A stretch of 56,656 bases of DNA. Source: JAJRZX01 sp964472295 (GTDB taxonomy: Bacteria > Desulfobacterota > GWC2-55-46 > JADFVP01). Under the pieces are notes generated by a model that saw nothing but the letters and a program-made list of their open reading frames with translations, was not told the DNA's origin and did no database searches. Position numbers and translations under genes: made by a program. Shown here piece after piece: positions 16,350-24,885 of this stretch (position 1 is the first letter of the stretch; the number at the start of each line of letters is the position of its first letter). Where the stretch lies: the NCBI GenBank assembly GCA_964472295.1, contig CAYYJQ010000012.1:1-56656 (forward strand), given 5' to 3'.

Positions 16350-16730
16350 TTACGTCCCCTCGCCATGGACCCATTGGTCAATACCCTCGGCGACATCGGG
16401 GCTAATATTCGTAAACCGTATTCCCATGCCCGGCTCGGCCTTGAAGCCCGGCTCAAACCCCCTCCGCCAGACCACCTCGCACTTGCACCTTGCCTGCTTG
16501 CCGTACCCCGGAGGAGTAAAACATATCTCCATCTGCTCGCCCACATCCCTGGGGTTTACCGAGGCTATGAACATGCCGCCCTTGCCTATGGTCTTGGCAT
16601 AACCGAAAAATACACCGCGAGAATCCTCGCCCCTTATCTTAAGGACAAGGAGGTGACTCCTCAGGTTCTTCCGCCTGTTCTCCCTCAAGGCGACAAAATC
16701 TTTTTTTTCCTCTTTGTCACCACTTGCCAT
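16350..16730 (-). CDS. PilZ-like domain protein
   Basis: 126 residues. The N-terminal RxxxR-type c-di-GMP motif is recognisable (RENRRKNLRSHL). The second motif, normally (D/N)xSxxG, appears as KTIGKGGMFI, so the acidic and Ser positions are changed. The beta-barrel pattern continues with GEQMEICFTPP, ARCKCEVVWRR and GMGIRFTNISPD. It may bind c-di-GMP weakly or not at all. The start lies inside the 3' end of the nitroreductase gene (14-base overlap), so they share a message. Ribosome site AAGGAG is 12 bases away. Confidence 0.8.
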   Translation of the reverse strand: MASGDKEEKKDFVALRENRRKNLRSHLLVLKIRGEDSRGVFFGYAKTIGKGGMFIASVNPRDVGEQMEICFTPPGYGKQARCKCEVVWRRGFEPGFKAEPGMGIRFTNISPDVAEGIDQWVHGEGT

Positions 16731-17274
16731 GATGAATTATCTCCTTAAGGGGTTTGCGGTTCTTTTCCTCGGTCTTCAATTCTTCCAATGGATAACCAAG
16801 GGCGATGATGGCGACTACTTCAATAGGACCTGGAATATGGAGTATATTCTTTACCCTTGAGGCGTCTATGGCCGCTATCCAGCACGTCCCAAGGCCCTCT
16901 GCCGTGGCCGCGGCTATCATCTCCGAGACCGCTATGGTAACGTCCACCCAGGCGTAATTTACGCCGTCTGTCTTCCTTACCCAGGCCTTCTCTGGCTCGG
17001 CGCAGGCCACAACCACTACCGGAGCGTCCCTGAAGCCTTCTTTTGTGAATACCTTGTTAAGTTCAGCCCTCTCGCCGTCGTCTCTCTCAAGGACTATAAA
17101 ATGCCAGGGCTGGCGGTTTGCCGCGCTCTGGGCCCTCTGAAGGGCCTTCATGAGACGCTCTATCTTCTCTGGCTCCACAGACCTCGTGGAAAATTCCCTT
17201 ATGCTCTTTCTCCTCCATAAAAGCCTGTAAAAGACCTCTGTCGCGTCGTTCATCTTGGTGGGCGCTGATTCCAT
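16717..17274 (-). CDS. Nitroreductase-family FMN oxidoreductase
   Basis: 185 residues (ATG 17253, residue 8, is another possible start). RRKSIREFSTRSVEPEKIERLMKA and AQSAANRQPWHFIVLE are the FMN-binding signature of the family; GLGTCWIAAIDASRVKNIL and IALGYPLEELK end the domain. Such enzymes reduce nitro groups, quinones or flavins with NAD(P)H; the substrate cannot be told. It lies 15 bases downstream of ftsY on the same strand and overlaps the PilZ gene. Confidence 0.88.
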   Translation of the reverse strand: MESAPTKMNDATEVFYRLLWRRKSIREFSTRSVEPEKIERLMKALQRAQSAANRQPWHFIVLERDDGERAELNKVFTKEGFRDAPVVVVACAEPEKAWVRKTDGVNYAWVDVTIAVSEMIAAATAEGLGTCWIAAIDASRVKNILHIPGPIEVVAIIALGYPLEELKTEEKNRKPLKEIIHHGKW

Positions 17275-17288
17275 TAATGATGTAGCGT

Positions 17289-18191
17289 CTATATTACGGC
17301 CTCCACGAACTCACGGGCATTAAACTCTTGAAGGTCTTCAACACCCTCGCCAACGCCTATGTAACGGATGGGAATGCCAAGTTCCTTTGCCAGTGGGACG
17401 ATAATGCCGCCCTTGGCCGTGCCGTCGAGTTTGGTAAGGACTATGCCCGTAACCCCTATGGCGTCGTTGAAGAGGCGGGCCTGGTTTATGGCGTTCTGAC
17501 CTGTAGAGGCGTCAAGGACAAGGAGTTTCTCATGGGGCGCCCCGGCAAGTTCACGTCCGGCTATGCGATTTATCTTCTTGAGTTCATCCATGAGGTTTGA
17601 CTTTGTATGGAGCCTCCCGGCGGTATCAAGGAGTATTATGTTGGCGAACCTCCCTATGGCGGCCTTTATGGTATCGTATGTAACGGCACCGGGGTCTGTG
17701 CCCGCGGTCTGCCTTATTACATCACAGCCTGTTCTCTCTCCCCAGAGTTCCAACTGCTCGCCGGCCGCGGCCCTGAAGGTGTCTCCAGCGCCGAGGATAA
17801 CGCGTTTTCCGGCTGATGAAAAATGGGCCGATAACTTGCCTATAGTGGTGGTCTTTCCAACGCCGTTCACCCCCATTACAAGTATCAAAAAGGGGCTTCT
17901 CTCTATCTTCAGCGGGCTCTCAACGTCTTTGAGAATATCGTAAATAAAATCACGAAGATACTCCTGAAGCCTCTCTACGCTTAGCCCGCCCTTGCTCCTC
18001 ACGAACTCGGCAATTTCCAGGGAAGTCGCCACCCCCATGTCAGAGGTAATAAGAGACTCCTCGAGGGTCTCGAGAAACTCCTCCCTGCTCATGCCTGAAG
18101 GGGCGTTCTTTACCCCTCCCATTATTGTATTGTGGGTCTTGGAGAGCCGTTGTCTCAGCCCCGAGAGGCCGAGTTTCATCTTTTTGAACAT
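17289..18191 (-). CDS. ftsY: Signal recognition particle receptor FtsY
   Basis: 300 residues. GTPase that docks SRP-ribosome complexes at the membrane. N domain at 1-95, then G domain: P-loop GVNGVGKTT (107-115), DTFRAAAGEQLE, LDTAGRLHTKSNLM, TKLDGTAKGG and IGVGEGVEDLQEF. The acidic A domain of E. coli FtsY is missing; the protein begins almost at the NG domain with a short basic amphipathic start (MFKKMKLGLSGLRQRLSK), the usual compact form. Confidence 0.96.
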   Translation of the reverse strand: MFKKMKLGLSGLRQRLSKTHNTIMGGVKNAPSGMSREEFLETLEESLITSDMGVATSLEIAEFVRSKGGLSVERLQEYLRDFIYDILKDVESPLKIERSPFLILVMGVNGVGKTTTIGKLSAHFSSAGKRVILGAGDTFRAAAGEQLELWGERTGCDVIRQTAGTDPGAVTYDTIKAAIGRFANIILLDTAGRLHTKSNLMDELKKINRIAGRELAGAPHEKLLVLDASTGQNAINQARLFNDAIGVTGIVLTKLDGTAKGGIIVPLAKELGIPIRYIGVGEGVEDLQEFNAREFVEAVI

Positions 18192-18449
18192 ACCTGGTAT
18201 TTTCCCGCAAGGATTTCTCTCCCTTGTAACACAAAAGACCCATTTTTAAAAGCCTTTTCAACCCTGAAGACAGAATACGCCTCCAGTGGCAAGGTTTACA
18301 ATGACGTAAGTCACAGGAAGGAAGGGGTAAAGACCTGAAACGAGAGATGGGGAAAGATATTACCCCTTGGCAAAGAGGGGGTCAGGAGGCGCAAAAACAA
18401 TAAAAACCAGAAAAACGCCTGTAAAACAGTGCCTTGTAAAGAGAGGAGG

Positions 18450-18929
18450 TCAACTCTTGTGGAGTTTGAGTATCTTTCTTATGATATTCGTCGTGCTCCT
18501 GCCCTTTAATAACCTTATCCTCGATACCCTGCCGCCGCTCTTCTTAACCACGTCTCCGCCAACTATCTCATGAGCGGCCCAGTCAGAGCCCTTTACAAGA
18601 ATATCAGGTTTTAGCGATGTTATGAGTTTAAGGGGCGTTGGCTCATTGAAGATGACGACGTAATCCACGCACCTTAGCGCCCCGAGGACCTCGGCCCGCT
18701 CTTTTTCCGGCACAATGGGCCGCTCCCTGCCCTTTATGGAGCGCACAGATGAGTCGCTATTGAGCCCCACCACAAGAATATCGCCAAGGCTACGGGCCCT
18801 GGTCAGATACCTTACGTGCCCGGCGTGTATGATGTCGAAACACCCGTTTGTAAAGACCACCTTGCGCCCCTTCCTGCGAAGCGGTTCAAGCTCGGCGAGA
18901 AGCCTCTTTAGAGAAACTGCGTTTTTCAT
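18450..18929 (-). CDS. hldC: D-glycero-beta-D-manno-heptose 1-phosphate adenylyltransferase
   Basis: 159 residues, the stand-alone nucleotidyltransferase form (RfaE2/HldC, like the C-terminal half of HldE). HxGH motif at 35-38 in NGCFDIIHAGHVRYL; GLNSDSSVRSIKGRERPI and the C-terminal GRSTTNIIRKIL match the family. It activates heptose for lipopolysaccharide core synthesis, so the organism makes an LPS outer membrane. The kinase half is not in the window. Confidence 0.92.
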   Translation of the reverse strand: MKNAVSLKRLLAELEPLRRKGRKVVFTNGCFDIIHAGHVRYLTRARSLGDILVVGLNSDSSVRSIKGRERPIVPEKERAEVLGALRCVDYVVIFNEPTPLKLITSLKPDILVKGSDWAAHEIVGGDVVKKSGGRVSRIRLLKGRSTTNIIRKILKLHKS

Positions 18930-19024
18930 CTATTCCATGCCCTTTCAAGAAAAAATTTTATAATATTATCAAAACACCTGGTGATTAAGCGCCGTGTGAT
19001 TGTCCAGAAAATTAATCAAGGAAC

Positions 19025-19753
19025 CTAATCCATGACTACCCGCGCCAGCGTCACAACGGCCACGCTCGCCCCTGCCCTCTTCAGGACCCTGGAGCACTCA
19101 CCCACAGTGGCGCCGGAGGTAAATACATCGTCAACGAGGATGACCTTTTTATCTCGAAAAATCAGCGGGTCCCGCACCGAGAAGGCGCCCCTGACGTTCT
19201 TCTTTCGCTCATCAACGGAAAGCCCCACCTGAGAGGCGGTATGCCTTGACCTCAGAAGGTTAGTTATCTGCACGCCCGCGGAGAGGACCTCTGCCATTCT
19301 CCGGGCAAGGAGGACTGACTGGTTAAAGCCCCTCTGCCGTATCTTCTTCCTGTGAAGGGGCACTGGCACAATCATGTCTACGTCAAATCCCATCTTCCGC
19401 ACAAGCCCTGCCATGAACGCGCCGAGAGTCGGCGCAAGGTCGCACTGCCAACGGTACTTGAGCGCGTGCACCGCCTCCCTCACCTCGGTGTCAAAGACGT
19501 AGAGGCTGCGGGCCATGACAAAAGGGGGCGTCTTTTTAACACACCTTCCACACCTGTGGTCTCCGCCAGCGGAGCTCCTGAAAGGAACGCCGCATATTTC
19601 ACAAACAGGTCCCTTTACAAGACTAAGCCCCAGGGCTTCGGCGCACCCCTCACAGAGCCCTTCCTCCTCTGCGCAGTGGGTTGTCGCGCAAAAAGGGCAT
19701 AGCCGTGGAAAGAGAATATCAATGAACGAGTTAATCATGGCGCGAGAACTCAT
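19025..19753 (-). CDS. comF: ComF-family phosphoribosyltransferase-like protein
   Basis: About 242 residues (a GTG two codons upstream is the other start; no ribosome site is seen). Zinc-binding Cys pairs in the N-terminal third (CPFC, CEGC, CEICG, CGRC), then the PRT fold with VPVPLHRKKIRQRGFNQS and the PRPP motif VILVDDVFTSGATV. Related to ComF/GntX proteins needed for DNA uptake in some bacteria. No other competence genes are nearby, though priA later in the window also belongs to DNA metabolism. Confidence 0.9.
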   Translation of the reverse strand: MSSRAMINSFIDILFPRLCPFCATTHCAEEEGLCEGCAEALGLSLVKGPVCEICGVPFRSSAGGDHRCGRCVKKTPPFVMARSLYVFDTEVREAVHALKYRWQCDLAPTLGAFMAGLVRKMGFDVDMIVPVPLHRKKIRQRGFNQSVLLARRMAEVLSAGVQITNLLRSRHTASQVGLSVDERKKNVRGAFSVRDPLIFRDKKVILVDDVFTSGATVGECSRVLKRAGASVAVVTLARVVMD

Positions 19754-19839
19754 GGACACAGTATATAACAGAAGGAAAAACTTTTGATGTTTTTTTGAAT
19801 GAGACTATTTTTTTTATTTTTTTTAAGGAAGAAAGATGA

Positions 19840-19868
19840 TTGACACCAGGGACCTTAATGGTTATAAG
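19840..19868 (+). promoter_or_regulatory. Sigma70-type promoter of the histone-like gene
   Basis: TTGACA (19840-19845), a 17-base spacer, TATAAG (19863-19868). It lies 75 bases before the start codon. The -35 box is a full consensus match. Confidence 0.78.
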
Positions 19869-19943
19869 AGACGTATATATGTTTGATGGGTGCGCGCCGC
19901 GCCATGGTACTGCACGAAGTATTAAAGAAGAGGAGGAAGGGCC

Positions 19944-20519
19944 ATGAAGACATGGGAGAAACTCTCGCAGAAGGTCTCCGATGAATGGAAACTCATAGAA
20001 AAAAAGGTCAGGCAGTCTGTTAAAAAGGGAAAAAAAGAGGCCCAGGGATGGAAGAGGAAGGCCTCGAGCGTTGAGAAGGAGACAAGGCTCCTCCAGAGGG
20101 CCTTGAAGAAGTGGGAGACCACGACAGACAGGCTCAGGAAGAAGGCGGCTGAGGTTACAAAGCAGAGCAAGGCCGTCGAGAACCAGCTCAAGAAGAAACT
20201 GCGCGATACAGAGGCCAGGTACAAGAAGCAGGTAAAGGCCCTTGAGAAGAAGATAAAGACCCTTGAGGAAAAGGCCGCCAAAAAAGTCACGCTAAAGCGC
20301 GGTGGCGCGAGAAAGAAGGCTACTGCCGGCAGGCCTGCGGCAAAGCAGGCGGCGCCGCCGAAGAAAACAACTGCAAGAAAGACTACAGGGAAAAAGACAG
20401 CGGCCACGAAGAAAAAGACTGCAACAGGAAAGACCTCTGCCGCCAAGGCCCCGGCAAGGAAGAAGGCCGCCGCGAAAAAGACAACGGCCAGGAAGACTGG
20501 AAAGGCCGCGAAAAAATAA
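19944..20519 (+). CDS. Lysine/alanine-rich histone H1-like protein with coiled-coil head
   Basis: 191 residues, start after AAGAGGAGGAAGG. Residues 1-115 are a charged helix likely to form a coiled coil (KKKLRDTEARYKKQVKALEK). Residues 116-191 are a low-complexity basic tail of KKTA, AKKT and ARKT-type repeats with Pro, as in eukaryotic H1 tails and bacterial H1-like proteins such as AlgP and HctB. It probably binds DNA or RNA non-specifically and may shape the nucleoid; the coiled coil could join copies. It has its own strong promoter and terminator, which fits high expression as a single gene. Confidence 0.85.
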   Translation: MKTWEKLSQKVSDEWKLIEKKVRQSVKKGKKEAQGWKRKASSVEKETRLLQRALKKWETTTDRLRKKAAEVTKQSKAVENQLKKKLRDTEARYKKQVKALEKKIKTLEEKAAKKVTLKRGGARKKATAGRPAAKQAAPPKKTTARKTTGKKTAATKKKTATGKTSAAKAPARKKAAAKKTTARKTGKAAKK

Positions 20520-20555
20520 CCCTGATTTAAGGAATCAATATCACAGTCAAGACCA

Positions 20556-20605
20556 GGGGGCGTCCATGGGGCATACAAGACCTCAAGGACGCCCCCTCTT
20601 TTTTT
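20556..20605 (+). terminator. Rho-independent terminator of the histone-like gene
   Basis: Perfect 10-bp stem GGGGGCGTCC (20556-20565) with GGACGCCCCC (20587-20596), then TCTTTTTTT. The 21-base loop is longer than usual, but the stem and T tract are strong. Confidence 0.85.
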
Positions 20606-20634
20606 ACTCAGAAAGCCGGAGCTAGGCCAAGCCC

Positions 20635-21435
20635 TTAATCAGGACCCTGGCCTTCTGTCTCATCGTCTTTTTTCTCATCCTCTGACCTCTCCTCTGCCCT
20701 TACCCTCTCCTTTCCGAATATCCTCGCGAGGACCACCCCGAGGCCATAAAGTACGAGGAGCGGGCCTGCCATGAGCATCTGGTTGAAGGCGTCGGGCGTG
20801 GGCGTAAGCACTGCCGAGGCGATGACAATGGCGATTACGGCGTACCGCCACCACGAGAGGAACTTCTTTGCCGTGACCACGCCCGTGCGCGCGAGCACGA
20901 GCATGGCCAGTGGGAGCTGATACACAAGGCCAAAGGCGATAAGAAGCCTCGTGACAAGGGAAAAATAACTGTTCATGGAGATAAAGGGCTTGAGCTTTGG
21001 CCCGGAGTAACTCAGGAGGAACTTGAAGGCAAAGGGAAAGACAACGAAGAAGGCGAAGAGCAGGCCGCAGAGAAAGAGCGCCAGGGAGAGAAGCACTATG
21101 GCAAGGAACCAGCGTTTTTCTTTATCGTAGAGGCCGGGGGCCACAAAGGCCCATATCTCATAGAGTATGACAGGACTCGCCAGCGCCGCGGCGCCGAGAA
21201 AGCCAACCTTGATATAGACAAAAAAGGGCTCGACTATTCCCGTGAAGGCAACGAACTCCGAGCCCTCGGGCATGGCCGGAAGCAGCGGCGAGATGAGGAT
21301 GCTGTAAAGTCTGTCGGAAAAAAAATAGGATACAGCGAAACCAACTGCAAGGGCGATGATGGAGATTATGAGCCTTTTTCTGAGTTCACGCAGGTGTGCC
21401 GTAAGCCGCTCTGCCGTGGCCCGCTCGTCTGCCAT
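20635..21435 (-). CDS. tatC: Twin-arginine translocase subunit TatC
   Basis: 266 residues with six membrane spans. LTAHLRELRKRLIISI at the start, FVAFTGIVEPFFVYIKVGF, YEIWAFVAPGLYDKEKRW with the conserved Phe-Val-x-Pro-Gly-Leu motif, and FGLVYQLPLAML match TatC. The charged C-terminal tail (about 30 residues, rich in Glu, Arg, Lys) is cytosolic. It recognises twin-arginine signal peptides of folded proteins. It follows the TatA/B gene by two bases in one operon. Confidence 0.96.
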   Translation of the reverse strand: MADERATAERLTAHLRELRKRLIISIIALAVGFAVSYFFSDRLYSILISPLLPAMPEGSEFVAFTGIVEPFFVYIKVGFLGAAALASPVILYEIWAFVAPGLYDKEKRWFLAIVLLSLALFLCGLLFAFFVVFPFAFKFLLSYSGPKLKPFISMNSYFSLVTRLLIAFGLVYQLPLAMLVLARTGVVTAKKFLSWWRYAVIAIVIASAVLTPTPDAFNQMLMAGPLLVLYGLGVVLARIFGKERVRAEERSEDEKKDDETEGQGPD

Positions 21436-21437
21436 AA

Positions 21438-21734
21438 TCAGTCAGCCTTCCCGGGCCCGTCCCCTGAGCCGCTCCCTGAATCACTCTTCCCCGCTTCGCC
21501 TTCCCCTTTGTCTTCCCCGCCCGAAGCGGCCCCGGCGCCCTTCCCGGCTGAGTCCGTGAGGTCAATACCCCGCACCGTGCCCTCGACTGTGCGCTTGATG
21601 TCCAGCCCGGTGCGCCGGAGCTCGTTATAGGCCTTTGCCACGGTCCTTGCCACCTCGGGGAGTTTATCAGGACCAAGGACAAGGAGCGCCACCACAAGGA
21701 CGAGGAGAAGCTCGGTAAAACCTATTCCAAACAT
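21438..21734 (-). CDS. Sec-independent translocase TatA/TatB-type protein
   Basis: 98 residues. MFGIGFTELLLVLVVALLVLGPDKLPEVAR-type N-terminus: one membrane helix, the GP hinge and an amphipathic helix. The residue after GFTEL and the GPDKLPEVARTVAKAYNELRR run lean to TatB rather than TatA, but a single bifunctional protein is possible, since no second copy is here. The C-terminus is a Gly, Ser, Asp and Lys-rich disordered tail. The gene sits directly upstream of tatC. Confidence 0.92.
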   Translation of the reverse strand: MFGIGFTELLLVLVVALLVLGPDKLPEVARTVAKAYNELRRTGLDIKRTVEGTVRGIDLTDSAGKGAGAASGGEDKGEGEAGKSDSGSGSGDGPGKAD

Positions 21735-21770
21735 GAAGGGGCCTTATATCTTCAGTCTAAAGGGGATTGG

Positions 21771-22241
21771 TCAGGCCAGAGGCGGGATGGCGAGCACTGG
21801 GACATGAGAGTTCCTTATTACATTGTCCGTATTGGAGCCATACACAACGCGTCCCACGCCGCCGGTGCCGGAAGTGCCTATAACTATGAGGTCTACGTTC
21901 TTTTCCCCTGCCAGCCGTAATATCTCCGTGTGAGGCGTGCCAACGAGAAGCACGGGCTCGATATTCACCGACTTCGCGCGCATGGAGAGCATGGCGCAGA
22001 GTTTCCTTAGTGACTTTGCCTCGGCGCACTCTTCTTCCTTCTCAAGTTCCTCGAAGGACATATGCGGAACGTACATGCCCGAGGCCTCTCCCGAGCGATC
22101 CACGACGTGGAGCACATATAAGGTGGCCTTGAAACACTCTGCAAGGGAGAGAGCATAGCCCGAAGCCCTCTCTGAAATGCCTGTAAAATCAGTTGGTAAA
22201 AGGATACGCCTGAAGGTAATATCTTCTGTTCTCTCTTGCAT
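21771..22241 (-). CDS. Universal stress protein, UspA family
   Basis: 156 residues, single Usp domain. FRRILLPTDFTGISERA at the start and the ATP-type motif GTSGTGGVGRVVYGSN (G-x2-G-x9-G-S spacing) near the end, followed by VPVLAIPP. The intact motif suggests it binds ATP, unlike UspA of E. coli. Expressed from the divergent spacer at 22242-22430. It is separate from the tat operon by a 36-base gap but on the same strand. Confidence 0.92.
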   Translation of the reverse strand: MQERTEDITFRRILLPTDFTGISERASGYALSLAECFKATLYVLHVVDRSGEASGMYVPHMSFEELEKEEECAEAKSLRKLCAMLSMRAKSVNIEPVLLVGTPHTEILRLAGEKNVDLIVIGTSGTGGVGRVVYGSNTDNVIRNSHVPVLAIPPLA

Positions 22242-22430
22242 GGCCCCCCCCGCGGAATCTGGATTTGAATTATCTTATTACAATAACGCCCTGTTTTGCA
22301 ATATTTTTTCTTTCAAGGGAATACAAAAAAAGCATTGACCTTTGCCTCTTGTAATGGTAAATGATTGAACAATATATAAAAGCGCCCGTTCCTCTTCATC
22401 CTGGTAGTTTACTCTTACTCACGCGCTGAC
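22242..22430. other. Divergent promoter region, uspA-like and deacetylase genes
   Basis: AT-rich spacer. On the minus strand TTGCAA, 18 bases, TAAGAT is a possible promoter of the stress protein. On the plus strand TTGACC followed by 17 bases and TAAATG (from about 22337), with a nearby TATATA, may serve the deacetylase. Both are weaker than the promoters of trxA or the histone-like gene. Confidence 0.45.
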
Positions 22431-23579
22431 ATGGAAAAAACATCTCTTCTTCCCGGGCACTGCTCTGCAATACTGCGAGCCATATGTATTCTCGTGCTCG
22501 CGGCAACGGTCCTGCTCATCCCGGGCGGTAATGCCCCTGCCTTCTCGACGGAAATAGGCTCCGTAAAGGCAGGCCCCTCTCTGGGCCCCACTCCCAATGA
22601 GGCCGGGCCATCAAGCCGCCGGGCCAATTCCACCAAAAAGATAGCGGGCCATGATAAGAACGCAGAGGAAACACTTGCCTTCAATTACGCCCTTCCGCGC
22701 CGCATAAGCGCGCCTCCCCTTACGGGCCGCGTACAACGCCCCTCCCTTACCCCGCCTAATATCACAAGGGGAGACAGGCGAAGCACACGCATATCAGTCA
22801 CCTTTGACGGAGGGCTCGGCGCCCGTCAGGCCAACGAGATACTCGACATCCTGAAAAAAAGAAATATAAAGACCACCATCTTCCTGACAGGGACATTCAT
22901 CAGGGCCTATCCCGCCATTACAAGGCGGATCGTTGCCGATGGCCATGAGGTGGGCAACCACACAACCACGCACCCACATCTTACGCAGTTGGAGATTACT
23001 GGCAGGCAGAAGACCCTGCCGCACGTCACGAAGGAATTTCTCCTCAACCAGTTGAACATAACGGAAAAACGCTTCTTCGAGGTTACAGGCAGGCACATGT
23101 CTCCGCTCTGGAGGGCTCCTTATGGCGAGATAAATACCGAGCTCAGGGCCTGGGCCTACAGCGCCGGCTACCTTCACGTTGGCTGGACCTATGACGCGCG
23201 AAGCGGCAGGAGCCTTGACAGCCTGGACTGGGTGGCCGACAAGGGCTCTCGACTTTATCACGGGCCATCAGAGATAGAGAAAAAGATACTGGACTTCGAC
23301 ACAAAGGGCGGTGGGCTCGGCGGTGGCATCATACTCATGCACCTTGACACTGACCGCGGCCCTGACAGGGCATCGTCCGTGCTCGGCGAGATACTTGACA
23401 ACCTTCTTGAACGGGGGTTCAGCCTTGTAAAGGTCTCTGACCTCATAGTAAACCAGAGACTGCTACGCGAGGCAAGACTCAAGAAAAACAGGTTCTACAG
23501 CGCCATGAGGCTGAGACGCAAGACCCCTCCAAGGCGCAGGCTCACCACGCGCGTTCAGGCCATGGCCTCGCCCCGCTAA
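22431..23579 (+). CDS. Secreted polysaccharide deacetylase-like protein (NodB fold)
   Basis: 382 residues. Signal peptide or anchor at 10-37, a Pro/Arg-rich linker to 118, then the NodB domain. Motif 1 reads TFDGG (124-128) instead of TFDDG, so the second Asp, normally a metal ligand, is Gly127; the catalytic-base Asp126 remains. Motif 2 HTTTH has both metal His (177, 181). Motif 3 is WRAPYG with Arg228, and LMH ends the domain. TFDGG variants are known in some NodB branches, so it may be active on a different substrate or by altered metal binding. The tail is basic and extends about 60 residues. Confidence 0.87.
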   Translation: MEKTSLLPGHCSAILRAICILVLAATVLLIPGGNAPAFSTEIGSVKAGPSLGPTPNEAGPSSRRANSTKKIAGHDKNAEETLAFNYALPRRISAPPLTGRVQRPSLTPPNITRGDRRSTRISVTFDGGLGARQANEILDILKKRNIKTTIFLTGTFIRAYPAITRRIVADGHEVGNHTTTHPHLTQLEITGRQKTLPHVTKEFLLNQLNITEKRFFEVTGRHMSPLWRAPYGEINTELRAWAYSAGYLHVGWTYDARSGRSLDSLDWVADKGSRLYHGPSEIEKKILDFDTKGGGLGGGIILMHLDTDRGPDRASSVLGEILDNLLERGFSLVKVSDLIVNQRLLREARLKKNRFYSAMRLRRKTPPRRRLTTRVQAMASPR

Positions 23580-23628
23580 GAAAAATCTGATTACTTCATA
23601 CTTTACAGCAACACAGGGAAGTGTTTCC

Positions 23629-24849
23629 CTAATCTATGGAGAGGCCCTCAATCCTTGTAAGGGCAAAGTCCCTCACCTCACTGGCTGTTGGCAGTTCCCT
23701 TACAACACGGCCCTCTTTTATAAGGGGCACAAAGAGGCTCTCCATCACTCCCTCACATGAGCATGGCTCGGCCCCCGGCCCCCCCTCCTCCCTGAACAGA
23801 TAAAAGGCCCCTTCGCAGGAGCATGGCCCGGCCATGGTTCCAAGGGGGACCACCTTTCTTGCCCCGCAGAGGGGACAACTAAAAAGGTCCTTCGCGCCAG
23901 ACCACTTCCCCCTCTTTGCAAGGGGCTTACCCTCTATCTCCATTATGTCCATGGCAAAGTCCAGCACAGGTGCGTTGCTTATGGAGGTCCCAACGCCAAA
24001 GGCGTCAACTACAGGGGCGAGGTGGCGCACTGTCCTCTCGTCGAGCCCGCCGCTCGCGAAGAGTTTCACGTCCTTGAAGCCCCGTAGATCAAGTTCCCAG
24101 CGGACCTCCTCGAATATGCGGTAAAAGTCTCCCCTTCGCGTAGACGGCGTATCGAGTCTCATGGCATAGAGGGCCTTGCCCATGCCCTCGGCCACGCGGA
24201 GGGCCTCGAACTTCTCGTCATTAAAGGTATCTATTAGGGCCACTCGCTTTATCTTCCTGTCAATCACCTCGTCAAAGGCCTTTACGGCCTCGAGGGTATC
24301 TCCCATTACGAGTATGAGACCATGGGGCATTGTACCAACAGGCTCGGCCTCGATGAGTTCAGCGGAGAGGAGTATGGCCACGCCGTCGCACCCGCCTATA
24401 TAGGCCGAGCGCTCTATCATGGGCGCGATGGCCGGGTGCATGCGCCTTGCGCCAAAACTCGCCACCACCCTGTCACCCGCGGCTATCCTCACACGGGCGG
24501 CCCTTGTGGCCACACCCGAGGCCTGGCATATGAGGCCCAGCATGGCCGTCTCGAAGACGCAGAAGTCCCTGTATACGCCCTCAACCTCCATGACAGGCTC
24601 CCATGGATAAAAGACCTCGCCCTCGGCAAGGGAGCGGATAGTAACGGGCCTGTCTTTCATGAGTTCGGCCACCTCGGCAAGGCCCGCGAAGACGCCCCAC
24701 CTGTAATCGCGTGGCAGTTTCTTTACAAAGAACTCCGCCCTTACGCGCTTCTCAATGCCCTTTGCGGCGAGTATCTCTCTTGTGCGCTCAAAGTATACAT
24801 CCGTTACCCTGCCGCTCCTTATGTCATCGAAACTCGCTGTATGGAACAT
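23629..24849 (-). CDS. pncB: Nicotinate phosphoribosyltransferase with Cys-rich C-terminal insert
   Basis: 406 residues from ATG 24849 (AGGAGG nine bases upstream; a GTG three codons earlier lies too close to it). FHTASFDDIRSGRVTDVYF at the start is typical of the compact NAPRTase branch; FGARRMHPAIAPMIERSAY, GTMPHGL and FASGGLDERTV, GVGTSISN form the PRPP and nicotinate sites. Salvages nicotinate to NaMN for NAD. After residue 315 come CPLC, CSCEG and CSCEG, six cysteines that could hold zinc; the nearby family sometimes carries such a segment but I cannot confirm a function. Operon with the rhomboid gene upstream. Confidence 0.9.
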   Translation of the reverse strand: MFHTASFDDIRSGRVTDVYFERTREILAAKGIEKRVRAEFFVKKLPRDYRWGVFAGLAEVAELMKDRPVTIRSLAEGEVFYPWEPVMEVEGVYRDFCVFETAMLGLICQASGVATRAARVRIAAGDRVVASFGARRMHPAIAPMIERSAYIGGCDGVAILLSAELIEAEPVGTMPHGLILVMGDTLEAVKAFDEVIDRKIKRVALIDTFNDEKFEALRVAEGMGKALYAMRLDTPSTRRGDFYRIFEEVRWELDLRGFKDVKLFASGGLDERTVRHLAPVVDAFGVGTSISNAPVLDFAMDIMEIEGKPLAKRGKWSGAKDLFSCPLCGARKVVPLGTMAGPCSCEGAFYLFREEGGPGAEPCSCEGVMESLFVPLIKEGRVVRELPTASEVRDFALTRIEGLSID

Positions 24850-24885
24850 CACCCTCACCCTCCTGTTTTTGTTCTCTCCAAGTCC

